Shown here one piece after another: positions 44,150-57,400 of a stretch of 64,000 bases of DNA. The stretch spans positions 15,196,770 to 15,260,769 of the forward strand of contig CM119271.1 of assembly GCA_051294375.1 (NCBI GenBank). The letters run 5' to 3'. The notes under the pieces are model-generated. The model ran no database searches. It was not told the DNA's origin and worked only from the letters and a program-made list of their open reading frames with translations. Source of the stretch: Paraspadella gotoi. Its lineage: Eukaryota > Chaetognatha. The first letter of the stretch is position 1, and each line of letters opens with the position of its first letter. A program made the position numbers and the translations under genes.

Positions 44150-44151
44150 TA

Positions 44152-44990
44152 TCATAATATAACATAATAATATAATATTATTCATAACGTTAGAAATGAT
44201 TTTAAATGTATACAAAGTCTCTTCGTGAATATCTGAATGATCGATCAGTCAATTGATTTTATTCTCAACTTTAATGATTTTATATTATCTTTATTCTCAC
44301 TGTCGAATTCTACTAATAGTAGTTAATGATGAATTTCAAAATTTTAAAAAAGATCTCTCTTCTCATTGATCCATTAATTAGTCTTTGTATAAAAGAAAGG
44401 GCAACTTTTATTGTTTTGAAGAGATTTCCTGGGACCATAAGGTAATTGATTGATTTACTGACAAATTATAAATAGTGGAATAGTATTAATAAATGATTAT
44501 TTTTGTAGCTTTGAGCTTTACACAGCTCTTCAATATATCTTCTAATTGCTCTTCCAATGGCTGCTACTGATTGCTATTTCGATGCCTTATAAACTGTCAA
44601 CTAATACTACTAATACTAATACTACTAATGTGTTACTGAATTACAACTAACTTCAATGATACTGTTGAATTGAGTTACGTTTATTGATGAGTCAACAATA
44701 GAAAAATTAATATGAAGGTAACTCATTGCTCGATCGTGTTCCAAAGTTCGTAAGAAACGTGCAATCTCTAAACAATAACGTTTCCAACCAGAAGCTAATC
44801 GAGATTCCCGCTGTTTTTGTTTGTTATTGTTGTTAATATAATGTAATGTTCATACATTATGATTAATCAGAGATCAATATCTATCGTTTGGAAAATCAAA
44901 TTAGGAGAACGAAAATGTGTAATGTTAAGCTGATGATGATGATGATGAAGATGACATCGTGGTTGTGCCTTTGAGATTGTAGTCAGTCAT
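44152..44990. other. AT-rich flank beyond the transposon
   Basis: Matches C 63360-64000 up to about 44790. Contains an ACTAATACT repeat (44602-44632) and (GAT)n at about 44933-44950. No gene seen. Confidence 0.6.
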
Positions 44991-44994
44991 TGCA

Positions 44995-45200
44995 AAAAGT
45001 TCAACCCGTGACTATGTGGCTCATCGAATATACCGTCAGCTCATGACTGATGAGTACCCGGATCGATCCCCAACGCACATTTCCAGCTGAAACTCTTAAA
45101 CTTGGTTCAAGCCATTATCCGTTTCCAAGGATCCGAAGGGGAACAAAAGTTACGAAGAGTCGTCGACTCACTTAAGCTGGTATCCACGGGATCAGACATG
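44995..45200 (+). mobile_element. Possible tRNA-like SINE fragment
   Basis: TGTGGCTCATCGAATATACC followed about 45 bp later by CCGGATCGATCCCC (45057-45071) resembles degenerate Pol III A and B boxes. The stretch is more GC-rich than its surroundings. Evidence is weak and no second copy is visible. Confidence 0.25.
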
Positions 45201-45439
45201 AAAACTGAGCAATAATAAAAAAAATTATACATAAAAATGTGCTACAATTAAACATTGCATCGGTTGCCAATTTAACATTGGATGCATTCCGATGCCACTG
45301 AATGCAACTGGACGCCAAAAAGCACGATTCTTTATTGGTTTCGCTCGAATGATTCTCACTGATATGGCAACAATTGTCTGTTTCACGAAATCCTTCTGCT
45401 CTTTTCTCTCTCTATGGATTGGTGAGAGGGGGGCTGGGA

Positions 45440-45519
45440 AAAGGGGAGAGAGAGAGAGAGAGAGACTCGACCGCGTTGGCTCGCGCGCGCGCTCGGCGCG
45501 TCGTCTCGCTCTCCCATAT

Positions 45520-45566
<47 letters not shown>

Positions 45567-45630
45567 TCTCTCTCTCCGCGCTCGCCGTGAGTCGGACTTC
45601 GTCTTTCTTCCAAAGGCACGTTCGTCCTGA
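45440..45630 (+). other. CpG-rich patch with (CT)n
   Basis: CTCGCGCGCGCGCTCGGCGCG beside two (GA)/(CT) tracts. It might mark a promoter, but no exon could be joined to it. Confidence 0.35.
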
Positions 45631-45639
45631 AGTAAAAGT

Positions 45640-46011
45640 AAAAATATAAAAAAATATAAAGAAAAAAAGTTTTTAAAAACAAATGAACAAAAAGATGCAA
45701 GATCTCAAAACGAGGCTAAATAATAAATATATAAATAATAAATAAATAAATAAATAATAAAATTAGTACAAAATCAATTCCAGAATTAATTAAAAAAATT
45801 CTAAAATGCACCCAAATTTGTTTTCGTTCAAATTTAAAAAAATTCTCAAAAAAAGCGATTTTCTCTTATCTTTTTTTTCCTTCGCGACTTGAATTTTTTT
45901 TTCAGCGCCCAACGCCTCGTTTTTCGTCTCTGTTGTCATCAGCGTCGCTTTTTATTGTCCCTGTATTTTTTTTCATCATCGTCTCCCTCTCTCTATCTAT
46001 TTTTCTCTTCT

Positions 46012-46044
<33 letters not shown>

Positions 46045-47090
46045 AATTCCCTTTCCCGGATTTTATGGGATCAAAAAAAAAGGGTGACTCGAAACGACAG
46101 TAAGAGTTTTTTGTCCTCATGGAATCTTGCATTGCATTGTTATATTTTCTGCAGATTTGAACCTCGCAATGGGTCGCAGTCTTTAAGCTACTTTGTCACC
46201 AGGTCTTTACTCTTTCGGTCTCAAAGTCCTTTAAGCCAGTCTTACTTTTTTAGGTATCAATAACTTTATTTGCCAGGGTCTTTTAGGTCTCTGTACTTTT
46301 AGGCAAAATTTTTTTAATTCTCAAGTCTTTTTTTTTAAACCTTGAAATGAACTTTAAGGTCTTGGCTGGAATCTAAATAGTTTATAACGGAATAAAAGTT
46401 TAAGATCCGTTCAAAGCTAATCAAGTTTAAAGCTACCGGGTTTCAAAGCTAATCACCGGAAACATAGAATTACTTTCTTGATCCAGAGTTCTTCACTTGT
46501 AAATACGTAAGCATATTTGAATTCGAAATGGTCCCATAAGCCTAAAGCAGATCCCAAGTGTCTGAAGTAATGATAACGGAAAAATCACCTGGACCCACTG
46601 GCCAGAACAAAGTTGGCGGGGGGGGGCTCATCCACACCGACAGAAGCACTGCCTACCTTTCTTCTTTACAATTACTTAAAACTAATTTTTAGTTTAGGAA
46701 TTTGAAAAAAATTATAAAATAATAAAATAAAGAAAACTAAAACGACGATGACGAAGACAACGTTTTACAACAAAGACAAACACAATAGAACTTCGTATAC
46801 AATAACAACAACAACAAAAACGACGACGACAATCGCAAAGACGACGACGACGACGGACGGCCCGCGGGAAATCACAACTCTTTTTTTCTTTCAAAACGAA
46901 AATCCCATCTCGAAAAAGTCTGTTTTACAGTAATACAATTAATTAATTAAATTAATTAAAAAAAATAAAAAAATATCACCACGTCGGGAGACCAAATGCC
47001 TCATTGCCCAATGCCCCAATGCAGCAATGCCGAACCGCGTGTTTCCAATTGGATTCGGAAAAAACAAATTGCTGCGTTTTGTGTGTGGGC
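45640..47090. other. AT-rich sequence without a supported gene
   Basis: (CT)n at 46014-46041. ACGACGACR-rich low-complexity sequence at 46740-46860 gives a poly-Thr frame that is not a gene. Confidence 0.45.
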
Positions 47091-47107
47091 GATTTGTTTT
47101 TTCCGCA

Positions 47108-47123
47108 CCTCTCTCTCCTCTCT

Positions 47124-47199
<76 letters not shown>
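47108..47199 (+). repeat. (CT)n microsatellite
   Basis: Two blocks of CT repeat separated by CCAT. Confidence 0.96.
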
Positions 47200-47200
<1 letters not shown>

Positions 47201-47954
47201 CGCGTATCCATCTCAAATGTCTGTCACGTATCAGCAACTCGATTTTTTTTCTTCTTTCGACGTCGAATTTCATTCGAACCGAAAAAAGAGAAAAAAAATA
47301 ATTTTGCGTCGACAATGAACTCGAGCGGAAGTTGGCCACGCCCATTTCTGCCTCCCCCCTTTCCGCCCCAAACCTTTGGTCACGTGAAGGCTCGTTCTCA
47401 CGGCTCACGAATCGTGACAAACTGCGGTTTCACCGACTCGGGTATAACTTATACTTTTAACAGTTCACGAAGCTCACGAACGAAAGGGGTGCTGTGATTC
47501 ACTAGGTTCCGTGGCCAAGCTGCCTTCCTCACAGTTTAAACGGTCTTGGAGCAAGGGATACAGCTCTGTGACGGAAAAGTTCACCGTTTATTGGCGAAGA
47601 ATTCACATGATTAGAGAATAGTCAAAGTTTACAGTGAACCTCTTCTTAAATCTAGAAACTCTAGAAAATGAATATATTTTGTATTTGTGTTAAATTATCA
47701 GCTCTACTTATTATTTTGTTATAAATAGAAACTTTTTTTCAACTTACTCCTTTCTCACAGAAGACAGAAGAGAAGAATGATAAAAAAATCCCTAAAAAAA
47801 TCCCTCAAAAAAGCGGAAAAAAAGCAGAAAACGAGAAAATATGAATTCGCATCGAAAATTCCCAAATTTTCGCGAAGAAGTTTTCGTCGTCTTCGTCTCG
47901 TCATCGTGTCGTCTGTTTTGTCCATTTTGGCCTATTCCCCTTTTTTTGTTTGGG

Positions 47955-48050
47955 TGTTATCGCTACCGACGTTGTCGTCGTCGTTGTTGTTGTTACCGCA
48001 GGCGTCAACTTTGTTATCGTCGTCGTCGTCGTCGTCGTCGTCGTCTCAGA
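47955..48050 (+). repeat. (GTC)n/(GTT)n trinucleotide repeat
   Basis: GTTGTCGTCGTCGTTGTTGTTG and a later (GTC)11 tract in a CpG-rich stretch. Confidence 0.92.
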
Positions 48051-48214
48051 TGTTATGATCGCGTGATTGTTTGTCAAGGAATCCAGCGGTTGCACAAGTT
48101 AGTATAAGTTATATATACTATAAGTTATTTACGTTAAAGCGCTCCATTTTAGCTAAAATTCAATAATTAAGTATACAGTTTTTATGTTTAGAGTTGAAGG
48201 TTAGAAGATAAAGA

Positions 48215-48345
48215 TTATGAAATTGGTACAACCAATATAAAAATTATCCATTCATTTAATAAATAAGCTATCTTGCCCTGACTTTGGACAGGCTTTGGTG
48301 GTTTAAGGCCTCCATCACTCTTACAAGATAATGACATTATGACAT
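48215..48345 (-). repeat. DR1 copy in the unique extension
   Basis: TGAAATTGGTACAACCAATA, AAGCTATCTTGCCCTGACTTT and GGCCTCCATCACTCTTACAAG in reverse orientation, followed by a short GACATTAT tandem repeat. Confidence 0.65.
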
Positions 48346-49024
48346 TATGACATTATGTTAGGGGTTAGAGATTATTAGGGATCCAAGATTTAGGTGAGTA
48401 ATTGATGATGATTAGGGTTAAAATTAAATTCAGAGGGAAGAACAGATATGGGACGCTTTCGAGAATTAGTGCCAAAAGCATCAAAACTTAATTCGTATTT
48501 TTTTTTCAAAGGGCGAATCGAGAGAAAGATGAGTGGGAGTCGACGAGATAGAGTGAGAGACAATCGGAGAAACGACTTCGACCATCGTGACTGAAGGAGA
48601 TCGAAGGTGAGAAATGTGAAGCAAAGGAGAGGGAGTGAAGTTGTGAGACGATCACTGAGAGTCAGATAAAGTTGAAAGTTAGGGATGTATAACAGAAATA
48701 AAATGTGAATTTGACGTTATAAACTAAATTCTAACTTTATTAAGTTATGGCTTTAGCCTATATTTTTCCAAAGACTTACACCCACAATATAGATTAAGAT
48801 AGATTAAGATAGATTAAGAAAAACCTGGAGAAGACGATCTTTTTAGTTATTTAGTTTATTTGGTTTTTTAGTTTAGTAATCAGTTAATTAGTTTATTAGT
48901 TTATTAAGTTAATCAGTTAATTAGGTTTATCAAGTTTGTCAGTTGGTTTCGTTAGTTAATTTCGATGACATAAAAGTCAAATATATTTCCGTCGTTTTTG
49001 ACGTCATCGTCTTTATGATCAATT

Positions 49025-49135
49025 TGGTTGTTGTCGTTAAGTATCGTCTTCATCGTCGTCTTCGTCGTCGTCTTTATCGTCGTTGTTATCGTCGTCTTCG
49101 TCGTCATCGTCATCTTTATCATCGTCGTCATCCTT
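49025..49135 (+). repeat. (GTC)n/(CTTC) degenerate repeat
   Basis: TCGTCGTCTTCGTCGTC with ATC interruptions; T-rich sequence follows. Confidence 0.9.
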
Positions 49136-49319
49136 ATTCTCTTTATTTATCCAGTTTTTCCTTTCAATTTCTTCTTTTTTCTTTTTACTTTTTGACTTTT
49201 TTCTTTTTTTTTTTTTTCTTTTTTCTCCTCCGATATATTTTTTTTGATGTCGTTATTTTTGTTGTTGTTATCATTTCGCTGCTATCTTGTTTTTCGATGT
49301 CATAGTTTCGTTATTATCG

Positions 49320-50220
49320 CTGCTAGGGGAGAGGGAGAAAAGCCGATGGCTTAGTGTGGGGGGGGGGGAAGAAATAGCAAGCTAAAGAGGCTCTATCGTA
49401 ATAGCTTACGCTCTGAGCATTTTCTTTTTTTTTTTCTTTCCTTTCTTTTTCTTTTTTCTTTTCTTTCTTCTTTCTTTCTTTCTTCTTCTCAGTCAGTAAG
49501 TTTTGCCCATATTTTTTAAAATTTCATCATCCTAAGTCCTTTTTTAAATCAACATCTGTTGCATCTGTTGACTTCTGTTGTCATCGGGTTGCCATCTGAT
49601 GGCGCCAATCTTTCTTTCGTCATCTGTTGTCTTTTACCATCTTTAGTCTTTTAGCCAGTTCCATCCTGTTTTGGTTTCCATCTCTTAATTTCCAAATAAG
49701 TCATTTTTTAGCTTTAGATATAATTGTATTAATGTATTTGTTTAATATTGTTTTTTATCAATTTAAGTTCCCTTGTTCCTTTTAGAAAATTAAAAGAAAG
49801 GATTTTTGAAATCAGTTCAACGAAAATCATTTAAAAACAATCTGCGTGACTACGTAGTTTCATTAAAAAATATATTTTTGGTTTTATTTCTTAATTTTAC
49901 AAAAATTACAAATTTGCTTAGTTTTTCAAAATCGAGAAAAAAATTTGCCACCAAATTTCATCTGCCCTAAGAAGAAATAATAAGATCATTAACTTATAAA
50001 CTCGTTTGACTGCCAGCTCGTACGCTGGCCATTTGCTCGCTCATTAACCCGAGTCTCCCGCTTAAAAAGGATGCCCGCCTTTCAACTTGCTAGAACGGCG
50101 CCCTTGGCCCGCCTTTAATTCACCCGCGCGCTCCTAAAAATGCCCCCTACCGGGCACGCCCTAAATTTCATTCTCTTCCGCCTTTAGACTCGACGAGTCA
50201 AATTCTTCTTAAAAATTCGG
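49320..50220. other. Low-complexity and unassigned sequence
   Basis: T/C-rich to about 49495. 50020-50220 is a GC-rich patch (CGGCGCCCTTGGCCCGCC) without splice-bounded frames. Confidence 0.4.
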
Positions 50221-50249
50221 GCTCCTCCCTCTGAAGAGTTGCGAAGGCG

Positions 50250-51259
50250 TCTCTCTCTCTCTCTCTCTTACAAAAGGGAGAAGGAAAAAAATTTCATTAG
50301 CGTTGGATCAAATTTCTTATGGAGATTTTTTAGTCTTCTTCGTCGTCAGCGACTGAGAGAGAGAGAGAGAGAGACCGAGTAAAGGAAAAGAAATTAGAAA
50401 ATAATAGAGAACACTCTTTTAAGAAATCCGACCAACTAAAATAGGAAATATATTTAATTAGTAGAACATACAATTACGAGCATTGTATACTATTCAGTAT
50501 AATTTAAGCATGACTTATGGCATAAACATACCTTGTGGTTCGAACCATTAAGTACCGGGTTCCATTCCGTGAGAAGCGACAGGTTGCCAAGAAAGTTACC
50601 TATAGTCTTTAGTCCCTAGAGTTGAGAATCAAGGAAAATTTTGAAAAAAAAAATTATTAATAACAAAACGATATTAACAAAATTTGAATACAAAAACAAC
50701 AATAACAGCGTAACCAAGACTGTGGAAGATTCCTTGGGGGTTTCTCAGTTTCAGATGAGAACATTGTTGAGCAGTGCTTATCTCGACTTAATATTAACTC
50801 AATCCATATATCAAAAGATAAAAATAGAATAATAACTTTATTAAGTATTCAATATCCAATAATCATTGAAAAACGTGCATCAGAATGACAGAGAACCAAA
50901 ATATAGCAGCAGCAGTAGAGCCGATACGCAGCAACAGTAGCAGTAGACCGATGCAGCAACAGACCCGAGACGCCAGCAACAGCTCAAAGCTACATAAAAG
51001 CTTAAAATTAATTACCACATTCAAATAATTTCACAAATATCATTTAATACCTGATGGTCTCAGAGGAATCTCCCAAAAACTAAGAATTTACTTTCTTTTA
51101 TATACAAGGACAACATTATAACAACCAATGAGAGAATAGTTCACATTTTGAGAATAAAATCAAAGCATCTACTAGTTATTTATTAACCATTGAGAGACCA
51201 GATATTCAAATTCAATGTATAAAATTTAACCAATTAGAGGCTTTAAACAGAACTATTGG
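50250..51259. other. Unassigned sequence up to the gap
   Basis: Short (CT)n at 50251-50269 and (GA)n at 50356-50373. 50905-51000 has AGCAGCAACAGTAGCAG-like degenerate repeats. No gene supported. Confidence 0.4.
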
Positions 51260-51284
51260 NNNNNNNNNNNNNNNNNNNNNNNNN
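51260..51284. other. Assembly gap, 25 N
   Basis: Twenty-five unknown bases separate the unique extension of segment B from copy C, which restarts 25 kb upstream in locus order. Confidence 0.99.
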
Positions 51285-51539
51285 AAAGGATGCTGTTGTA
51301 TCGGACGAAAGAAAAGAACGCACGAAATCCGAAAATAGGCACAAAAGGAATTGGAGGAATAAAATGGAGAGAGAGAAGAGAGAGAGAGAGAGGAGAGAGA
51401 GAAGGAGAGAGAAGAAGAGAGACAGAGGGTGGGTAAAGGGTTATTAGAGATGAATAGATTGGTATCGTTGGCTGCCTCGATGCCCAGGGGCCCAATTGAA
51501 TTTGAAATGAGGCCAGACTTATGAAGTCTTAGGAGAGGA

Positions 51540-51586
<47 letters not shown>

Positions 51587-52012
51587 TTAGAGAGAGAGAG
51601 ATAGGAACAGAGATGGAGAGAGAGAGAGAGAGTGGAGAGAGAGATAGATAGAAAATTGGAAGTGAATCCGCGAATACAGACAGAGAGAGAGAGAGAAAAA
51701 AAAAAAAAGAGAGAGAGATAGAGCAGAGAGGAAGGAGAAGAGAGGAGAGAGAGAGAGAGAGAGAAATTGGAAGTGAATGCACGAATTAACCAACAGAGAG
51801 AGACAGGGAGAGAAGATAGAGACAGAGAGAGAAAGAGGAAGAGAGAGAGAGAGAACAGAAAGAGAGAGAGAGAAAGAGAGAGAGGGAAATTGGAGTGAAT
51901 GCCCAAATACCAGACAGAGAGAGACAGAGAGAGAGAGTGAGAGAGATAGGAGACAAGAGAGAGAAAGGAAGAAAGGAAGAAAGGGAGACGAGAGAGGAGA
52001 GAGAGAGAGAGC

Positions 52013-52046
<34 letters not shown>

Positions 52047-52239
52047 TTGAAGTGAATGCCCAATACCAGACGGCAGCGAGACCATTTTTTTCTACTCTTT
52101 ACTGTCTGAGTGCAATTTAGGTAGAATCGGTCGTCGTCGTCGTCGTCGTCGTCGTCGTGTCGCGTCGTCGTCGTCCGTCTTCCATCAGCGTCGTCGTCGT
52201 CGTCGGTCGTCGTTTTGGCTTTTCACTCCGTCAGACCGA

Positions 52240-52374
52240 TTTCGGGTCACGTGATCCCGAACATTGCCTAAACAACGCGGGTGGACGCCCATGGCAACGG
52301 GAGACACGGGATTTTTTCTTGGCGGATCTCCTTAGCGACGCGATTTTGACCTTGAACCGTCGCCATGGCAACGG
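52240..52374 (+). promoter_or_regulatory. RFX X-box cluster, second copy (copy C)
   Basis: The same four motifs recur: ATTGCCTAAACAAC (52263-52276) has changed but still fits the X-box consensus, and the other three are unchanged in sequence. The upstream GTCACGTGATC is kept. Surrounding simple-repeat sequence differs by many indels. Confidence 0.48.
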
Positions 52375-52814
52375 AGCGAAGAGAGAGAAAGCTTTCCAAA
52401 AATGCCTTGATTCTGGTAAGACGAAAAAACAATAAGCTTGCAGGGTCCTGTACGAAAATTGATATTACTAATAAACAATTTTATAATTCATTCATCAAAT
52501 AAGCTAATCTCGCCCCCTGACTTGAAGCAGGCTTTGGTGGTTTAGCCCAACATCACTCTTACCAGATAATAACACGAGAGAGTTAAAACCAGATTTTTAC
52601 CCAGAATCAATTCGCCTAAGCGAATGACCCATTCCGATTTGCGACAGAAAAAAAATAACTTTAATAACACTATTAAACTCAGTATTAATGTCATAGACAC
52701 TTCAAATTAACTATTATAAGAAAGAAGGATGATCGAGATTCCGATCGCCTAAACTTTCCAGTCTCGTTTAGTCACTTCCCGATTACCCAGTGGCTTTCCC
52801 CTATAAAGAAGTGG

Positions 52815-53074
52815 TGGTGGCAGCAAGACTTAAAGCTGTCTCACTGCTGTCCGTCCTCAGCTCGTCTCAATGGCTGGAGCAGGCTAAATCATCTCATTCC
52901 ATCCGTGGCGTCCGGGTTCAATCCCTGGTTATCCCGGTTCTGGCTAATGTGACGGTGCCGGTATAAACATGCCAGTGACAGGAGGCGTCACTGAGGGTCC
53001 GCAGCCCTACGCCAGTTGGTGGAATACCCCCGCGCCCCGCGGTATCACCGGCTATCCTCCCGTTTGGCCATAGG
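52815..53074 (+). mobile_element. tRNA-derived SINE-like insertion present only in copy C
   Basis: About 260 bp is inserted relative to the matching place in copy A (about 28011, AAGTGGGATAAT). GTGG flanks it on both sides (52811-52814, 53074-53077), a possible 4-bp target duplication. It carries RNA polymerase III promoter boxes at tRNA-like spacing: A box TGGCTGGAGCAGG (52871-52883) and B box GGGTTCAATCCC (52914-52925). The GC-rich body differs sharply from its AT-rich surroundings. No poly(A) or simple-repeat tail is seen, so another short element type remains possible. Confidence 0.68.
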
Positions 53075-53579
53075 TGGGATAATATTTCAAAGAAGTTTTC
53101 AATTGAATAAAAGGAAAAACTCCCATAAGTATTAGATCTGAGAATACATAGGCGTTAAAAACAATACTTTATCATCTTGTAGATGGATGGAAGAGCTGTC
53201 CAAATCAGGAGACAATATAGCTTTACTTAGGATAATTTAATATTGGATAATGGCTGATACACAATTCGGAAGAAGAGATACCAGTCTTCGTAGAGAGAAA
53301 AGGTCAGTCGAATCAGCTGGGGGAAGTGATGTCACCGAGGTCGGTGATGCTTTTGGATTCGTGAAGTGATGAATGAATGAGAACGAAGCTGAGTGAGTTA
53401 AATGGTGAGGAAGAGGAGGGAGAGTGAGAGAGGGTAAGGACGAGTAAGGAATCTTTAGCGGAGACGAAGTTTGAAAAAAAAAAATTTTCGAATTGAAAAA
53501 AGTACGAAAGACTTTCATCATGTAGAAGCTCGTTTTCAGAAACCATTGGTTGGCTCTCTCTCCTCCACGTCTCTCTCTC

Positions 53580-53640
53580 TCTTTCTCTCTCTCTCTCATC
53601 TCTCCACTCTCCTCTCCGCTCCCTCTCTTCCCCCCACGTC
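53580..53640 (+). repeat. (CT)n-rich tract (copy C)
   Basis: Counterpart of 28500-28565 in copy A, with CAC and CG interruptions that look like read noise. Confidence 0.85.
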
Positions 53641-53744
53641 TCCAATTTTCCCCTCAACCGAGTTAACGGGAATAGTCGGGGCCCATTGAGAGAGATAAAA
53701 GCGACGATGACTTTTATGCTATCGTCGAACGGGAATGGGGCAAG

Positions 53745-54215
53745 ATAGGTAAGAGAAGAGAGAGGTGGAGGAAAAGAGGAGTAGAGGAGGGGGGCGGGAG
53801 AGATAGGAAGATGAGTTAAGAGAAGTAGAGAATTAAGATAAGTAAAGTGTGAGGGGTAGGAGGCGGGAGGAGATAGGAAGATGAGTAAGAGAAGTAGAGA
53901 AAAAGATAAGTAAAGGAGGGGTAGGAGGTGGGAGGAGTAACAGAAGATGAGTAAGAGAAGTAGAGGAAGATAAGGGTAAAGGAGGGGGCAAAGGAGGCGG
54001 GAGGAGATAGGAAGATGATAAGCTAGAAGTAGAGGAAAAGAGAAGTAAAGGAGTGGGCCAGTAGGTGGAAGAGATAGGAAGATCGAGTAAGAGAAGTAGA
54101 GGGAAAGAAAGTAAAGGAGGGGGCAGGGAGTGGGGGGAGATAGGAAATATGAAGTAAGAGGAAGTAGAATGGAAAAGAGAAAGTAAAGAGGTAGGCGGGA
54201 GGAGAAGAGAGATAT
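53745..54215 (+). repeat. About 65-bp purine-rich minisatellite (copy C)
   Basis: Same units as at 28680-29135, with more single-base indels. Confidence 0.9.
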
Positions 54216-55989
54216 AGGTTGAAGAATGAGAGGAAGGGAAAAGGCAAGATAGAAAAGAACAAATAGAGAAGATAATAACAAAGAGAAAATAAATGGTTTA
54301 CCCAATTGATTAACAACGAGAAAGCGATTGACTGACTGATGACTGATAAGACGACTTGGCTTCCTCATATAAAAAGAGCGACATCATAAGAACGAATCGT
54401 TCTCAGTGATTCGTGGGCCTCCGAAATCAACGACAAGTTTTCACTTTTTTGGGGTCTGAAAATGTCTGGATAAGTCCGTAAATGGTCTTTTTTATGAAAT
54501 TGGTACGAACAATATGACAAATTATTAATAAATAAGTTGACTTTGGACAGGCCTTTGGTGGTTTTAGGCCTCCATCACTGCTTACAAGAAAAACATACAG
54601 CTGTGTCCAATGGTATTTTTTCTGTCGGGTTAACTTTTACATATTTGTGCCGGGAGTTGTTATTAAATCTTATTTCTGGGAAAACAGTGTCAAAGATAAG
54701 TTTTTACTAAAATTTATGATACTATATCGAATTCAATTTTATCAATTTTTTTTGCAGACATTCCAAATATTAAATGAGTCATAATTTCTCACTTTTTTAA
54801 TTATCGGCGAAAGCCGGGTCAGGCTCTAATAATGTTTTAGTATTGCCTTCTTTGTGACGCTGAGTCGTCGTCGTCGTCGTCGTCGCGTCGGCGTCACGTT
54901 TTTTTTTGTATAAAAGCTACTGCCGCTTTTATAGTTTTGGCTGGGACTTACCGTTTTTTTTTAAATAAATTATATGAATATTATAAAGTTTACAATAAGT
55001 GGTGCGATCATAGTAAGTTAAAAAAATTAGATATGGTTTCTCAACTTGAAATAAGCTTTGATATTTTCTTATTTAACATTGGAATTAAAGTATTTTTTGT
55101 TTGAATTTCCCTTCATTTATGATTTACTGCAATATGCAAATGAGATTATAGTACTCATTATAATATCCAAATTAGTATATAGAAATGACTTTAAGCTAAT
55201 TTACATATTGCAGTATATAATATTGAAAGATGAAATTCAAATTTTTTTTTAAATTTCTTAATAACAATGGGAACTCAAAGGATTTTTTTAATGAGAAGCT
55301 ATAATCTTAATTTTAATACAAATAAAAATAAAATCTTTTTACAAGCTGCGATTTGGAAAAAATTGGAAAGTTTCCAATTGTAAACCATTGTAACATTTTT
55401 TGCCTTTTCTTTTATTTATTTTTTAATATAATATTTTTTTTTTAGGCGCGCTTTCTGAATCGTTTAAAAACGAAGTTCAGTTTCTCTCTGGTCTCTCTTT
55501 GTGTGCGATCTCTGCGTGATTCGTTCGTTGGAAAAATTCTGATTATTTTTTTCTTTCTAAAAAACATCTATATTTGATCAGGCCGCTCCCTTTTCTGAAT
55601 CGTTTAAAAAAAACGAGTCAGGCCTCTTCTTCTCCTCCGTCTTCTTCTCTCTCTCACTCTCTTCTCTCTCTCTCTTTTTTTTAACAAAAAAAATTATTCA
55701 CCTTTGTTTTACCACCGTTTTTGAAAATTCTTATTATTTCTTTCCTTCTAAAAACTTTATTATCGCCATTATATTCCGCGCATTCTTTCTCAATACAAAT
55801 CCGCAAATTTAATCTGAGATTTTCGTGGATTTTTTTGAGAAAATGTGAAGAATAACGTTTACTTGACCTGGATTTCGTGGACCGTTGCGGGGCAACGAGT
55901 AAACAATGTCGAGGGAACATGACCATAATTAAACGGCACGTTACGTGTATAAAAAAATCAACTTGACCGAGATCACGGCCGATATAAAA

Positions 55990-56037
55990 AGACGTGACCT
56001 ATATTGCGTATGTTGGCGGGAAAACTTTCTCTCTCTC

Positions 56038-56070
<33 letters not shown>

Positions 56071-57108
56071 TTTCTCTCTCTCTCTCCTCTCTCTCTCTCT
56101 CAGTCACGTGTCGTCTCACACAGGCTTCATCTTTAATTTTGTTTTACAAAAAAATTTATTCAACTTGTAAACGAGTAAACGAGTTCCGGCCTCTCCTCTT
56201 CTCTCTCTCTCTATCTTTCTCTCTATCTGTTCTCCTCTCTCTTTCCTCTCTTTCTATCTCTTTTTTTTGTACAAAAATAATTTTTAGTCACCTTTTTTTC
56301 ACCTCCGTCACTGCGCGACGAGTACGAGTTCCGGCTCTCTCTATCTCTCTCTCTCTCTTTTTTTTTTACAAAAAAAAATTGTTTTTTTAGTCACTTTTTT
56401 TTTCACTCTCTCTCTCTCCTCTCGCTCTCTCTCCTCTCTCTCTCTCTCTCTCTCCCTCTTCTCTCTATGTACGACGTTCGTTTTTGAAAAATTCTTATTA
56501 TTTTTTTCCTTCTAAAAACTTTATTATCGCCATTTTTTTTTTTTCTCTATACAAAATCCCAAATTTACATCCGTGATTTTCATGGATTCCTTTTAGAAAA
56601 AGGAAAAATAACTTATAATGCAGGCAATGTCACAGTGTACATCAGCTTGCTGCTGTACATATAGCTGCTATATGTCCGGCAAATGCGCGATTAATTTAAT
56701 TGCATATATAACTTTCTAACAAAAATATTTTTTTGTTTTTGTTTATTACTGTAACTTTGGAACGGTTGGCCCACTATTGGCAAATTATATCTAAAATAGG
56801 AGTTGAGAAGAGAGACATTGTCAAATTAAACATTACTTTTTTTGTTATTCTAATAATTTTACAATTTAAAATTGTAAATTTTTTTTAGTGTTATATTTAA
56901 AATCATTTTTATTCTTTTTTAAAATAATAATTATTGAGTTGGGATAAATATTTATAAATATAGTTAAATATGCAAATATGAAATTTGACCTCGTCTGGTT
57001 TCTTCTTAAAAAAAAAGAAAAATCTAAAATTTCATTCAAAGGAAAGGAAAAGAGTTCGTCCCTACTCAGATACGTCGAAAAACGAGTCAGCTCTGGCAGG
57101 GCGTCCAG

Positions 57109-57157
<49 letters not shown>

Positions 57158-57310
57158 CTCTCTTTCTTCTTTCTATTATTCCGCCATTTACTCCGGCTTT
57201 TTCTCAATACAAAATCCCAATTTACATCCGAGATTTTCGTGAATTTTTTTTCTAAAATTCTGATTATACTTTATATAAACGAGAGTGAAAACTGACCAGC
57301 CTCTCTCACT

Positions 57311-57384
<74 letters not shown>

Positions 57385-57400
57385 ATGTCATACACGCATT
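55990..57400 (+). repeat. Tandem TC-rich modules (copy C)
   Basis: Cleaner version of 30880-32460, ending in a pure (TC)n tract of about 65 bp (57315-57381). Confidence 0.72.

Noticed and set aside
47315-47497. 60-codon frame MNSSGSWPRPFLPPPFPPQTF...
   Set aside because: ATG-led and not repeat-derived, but no promoter, splice site or homology I recognise; CACGA repeats inside. Kept as a possible small gene only if transcribed.
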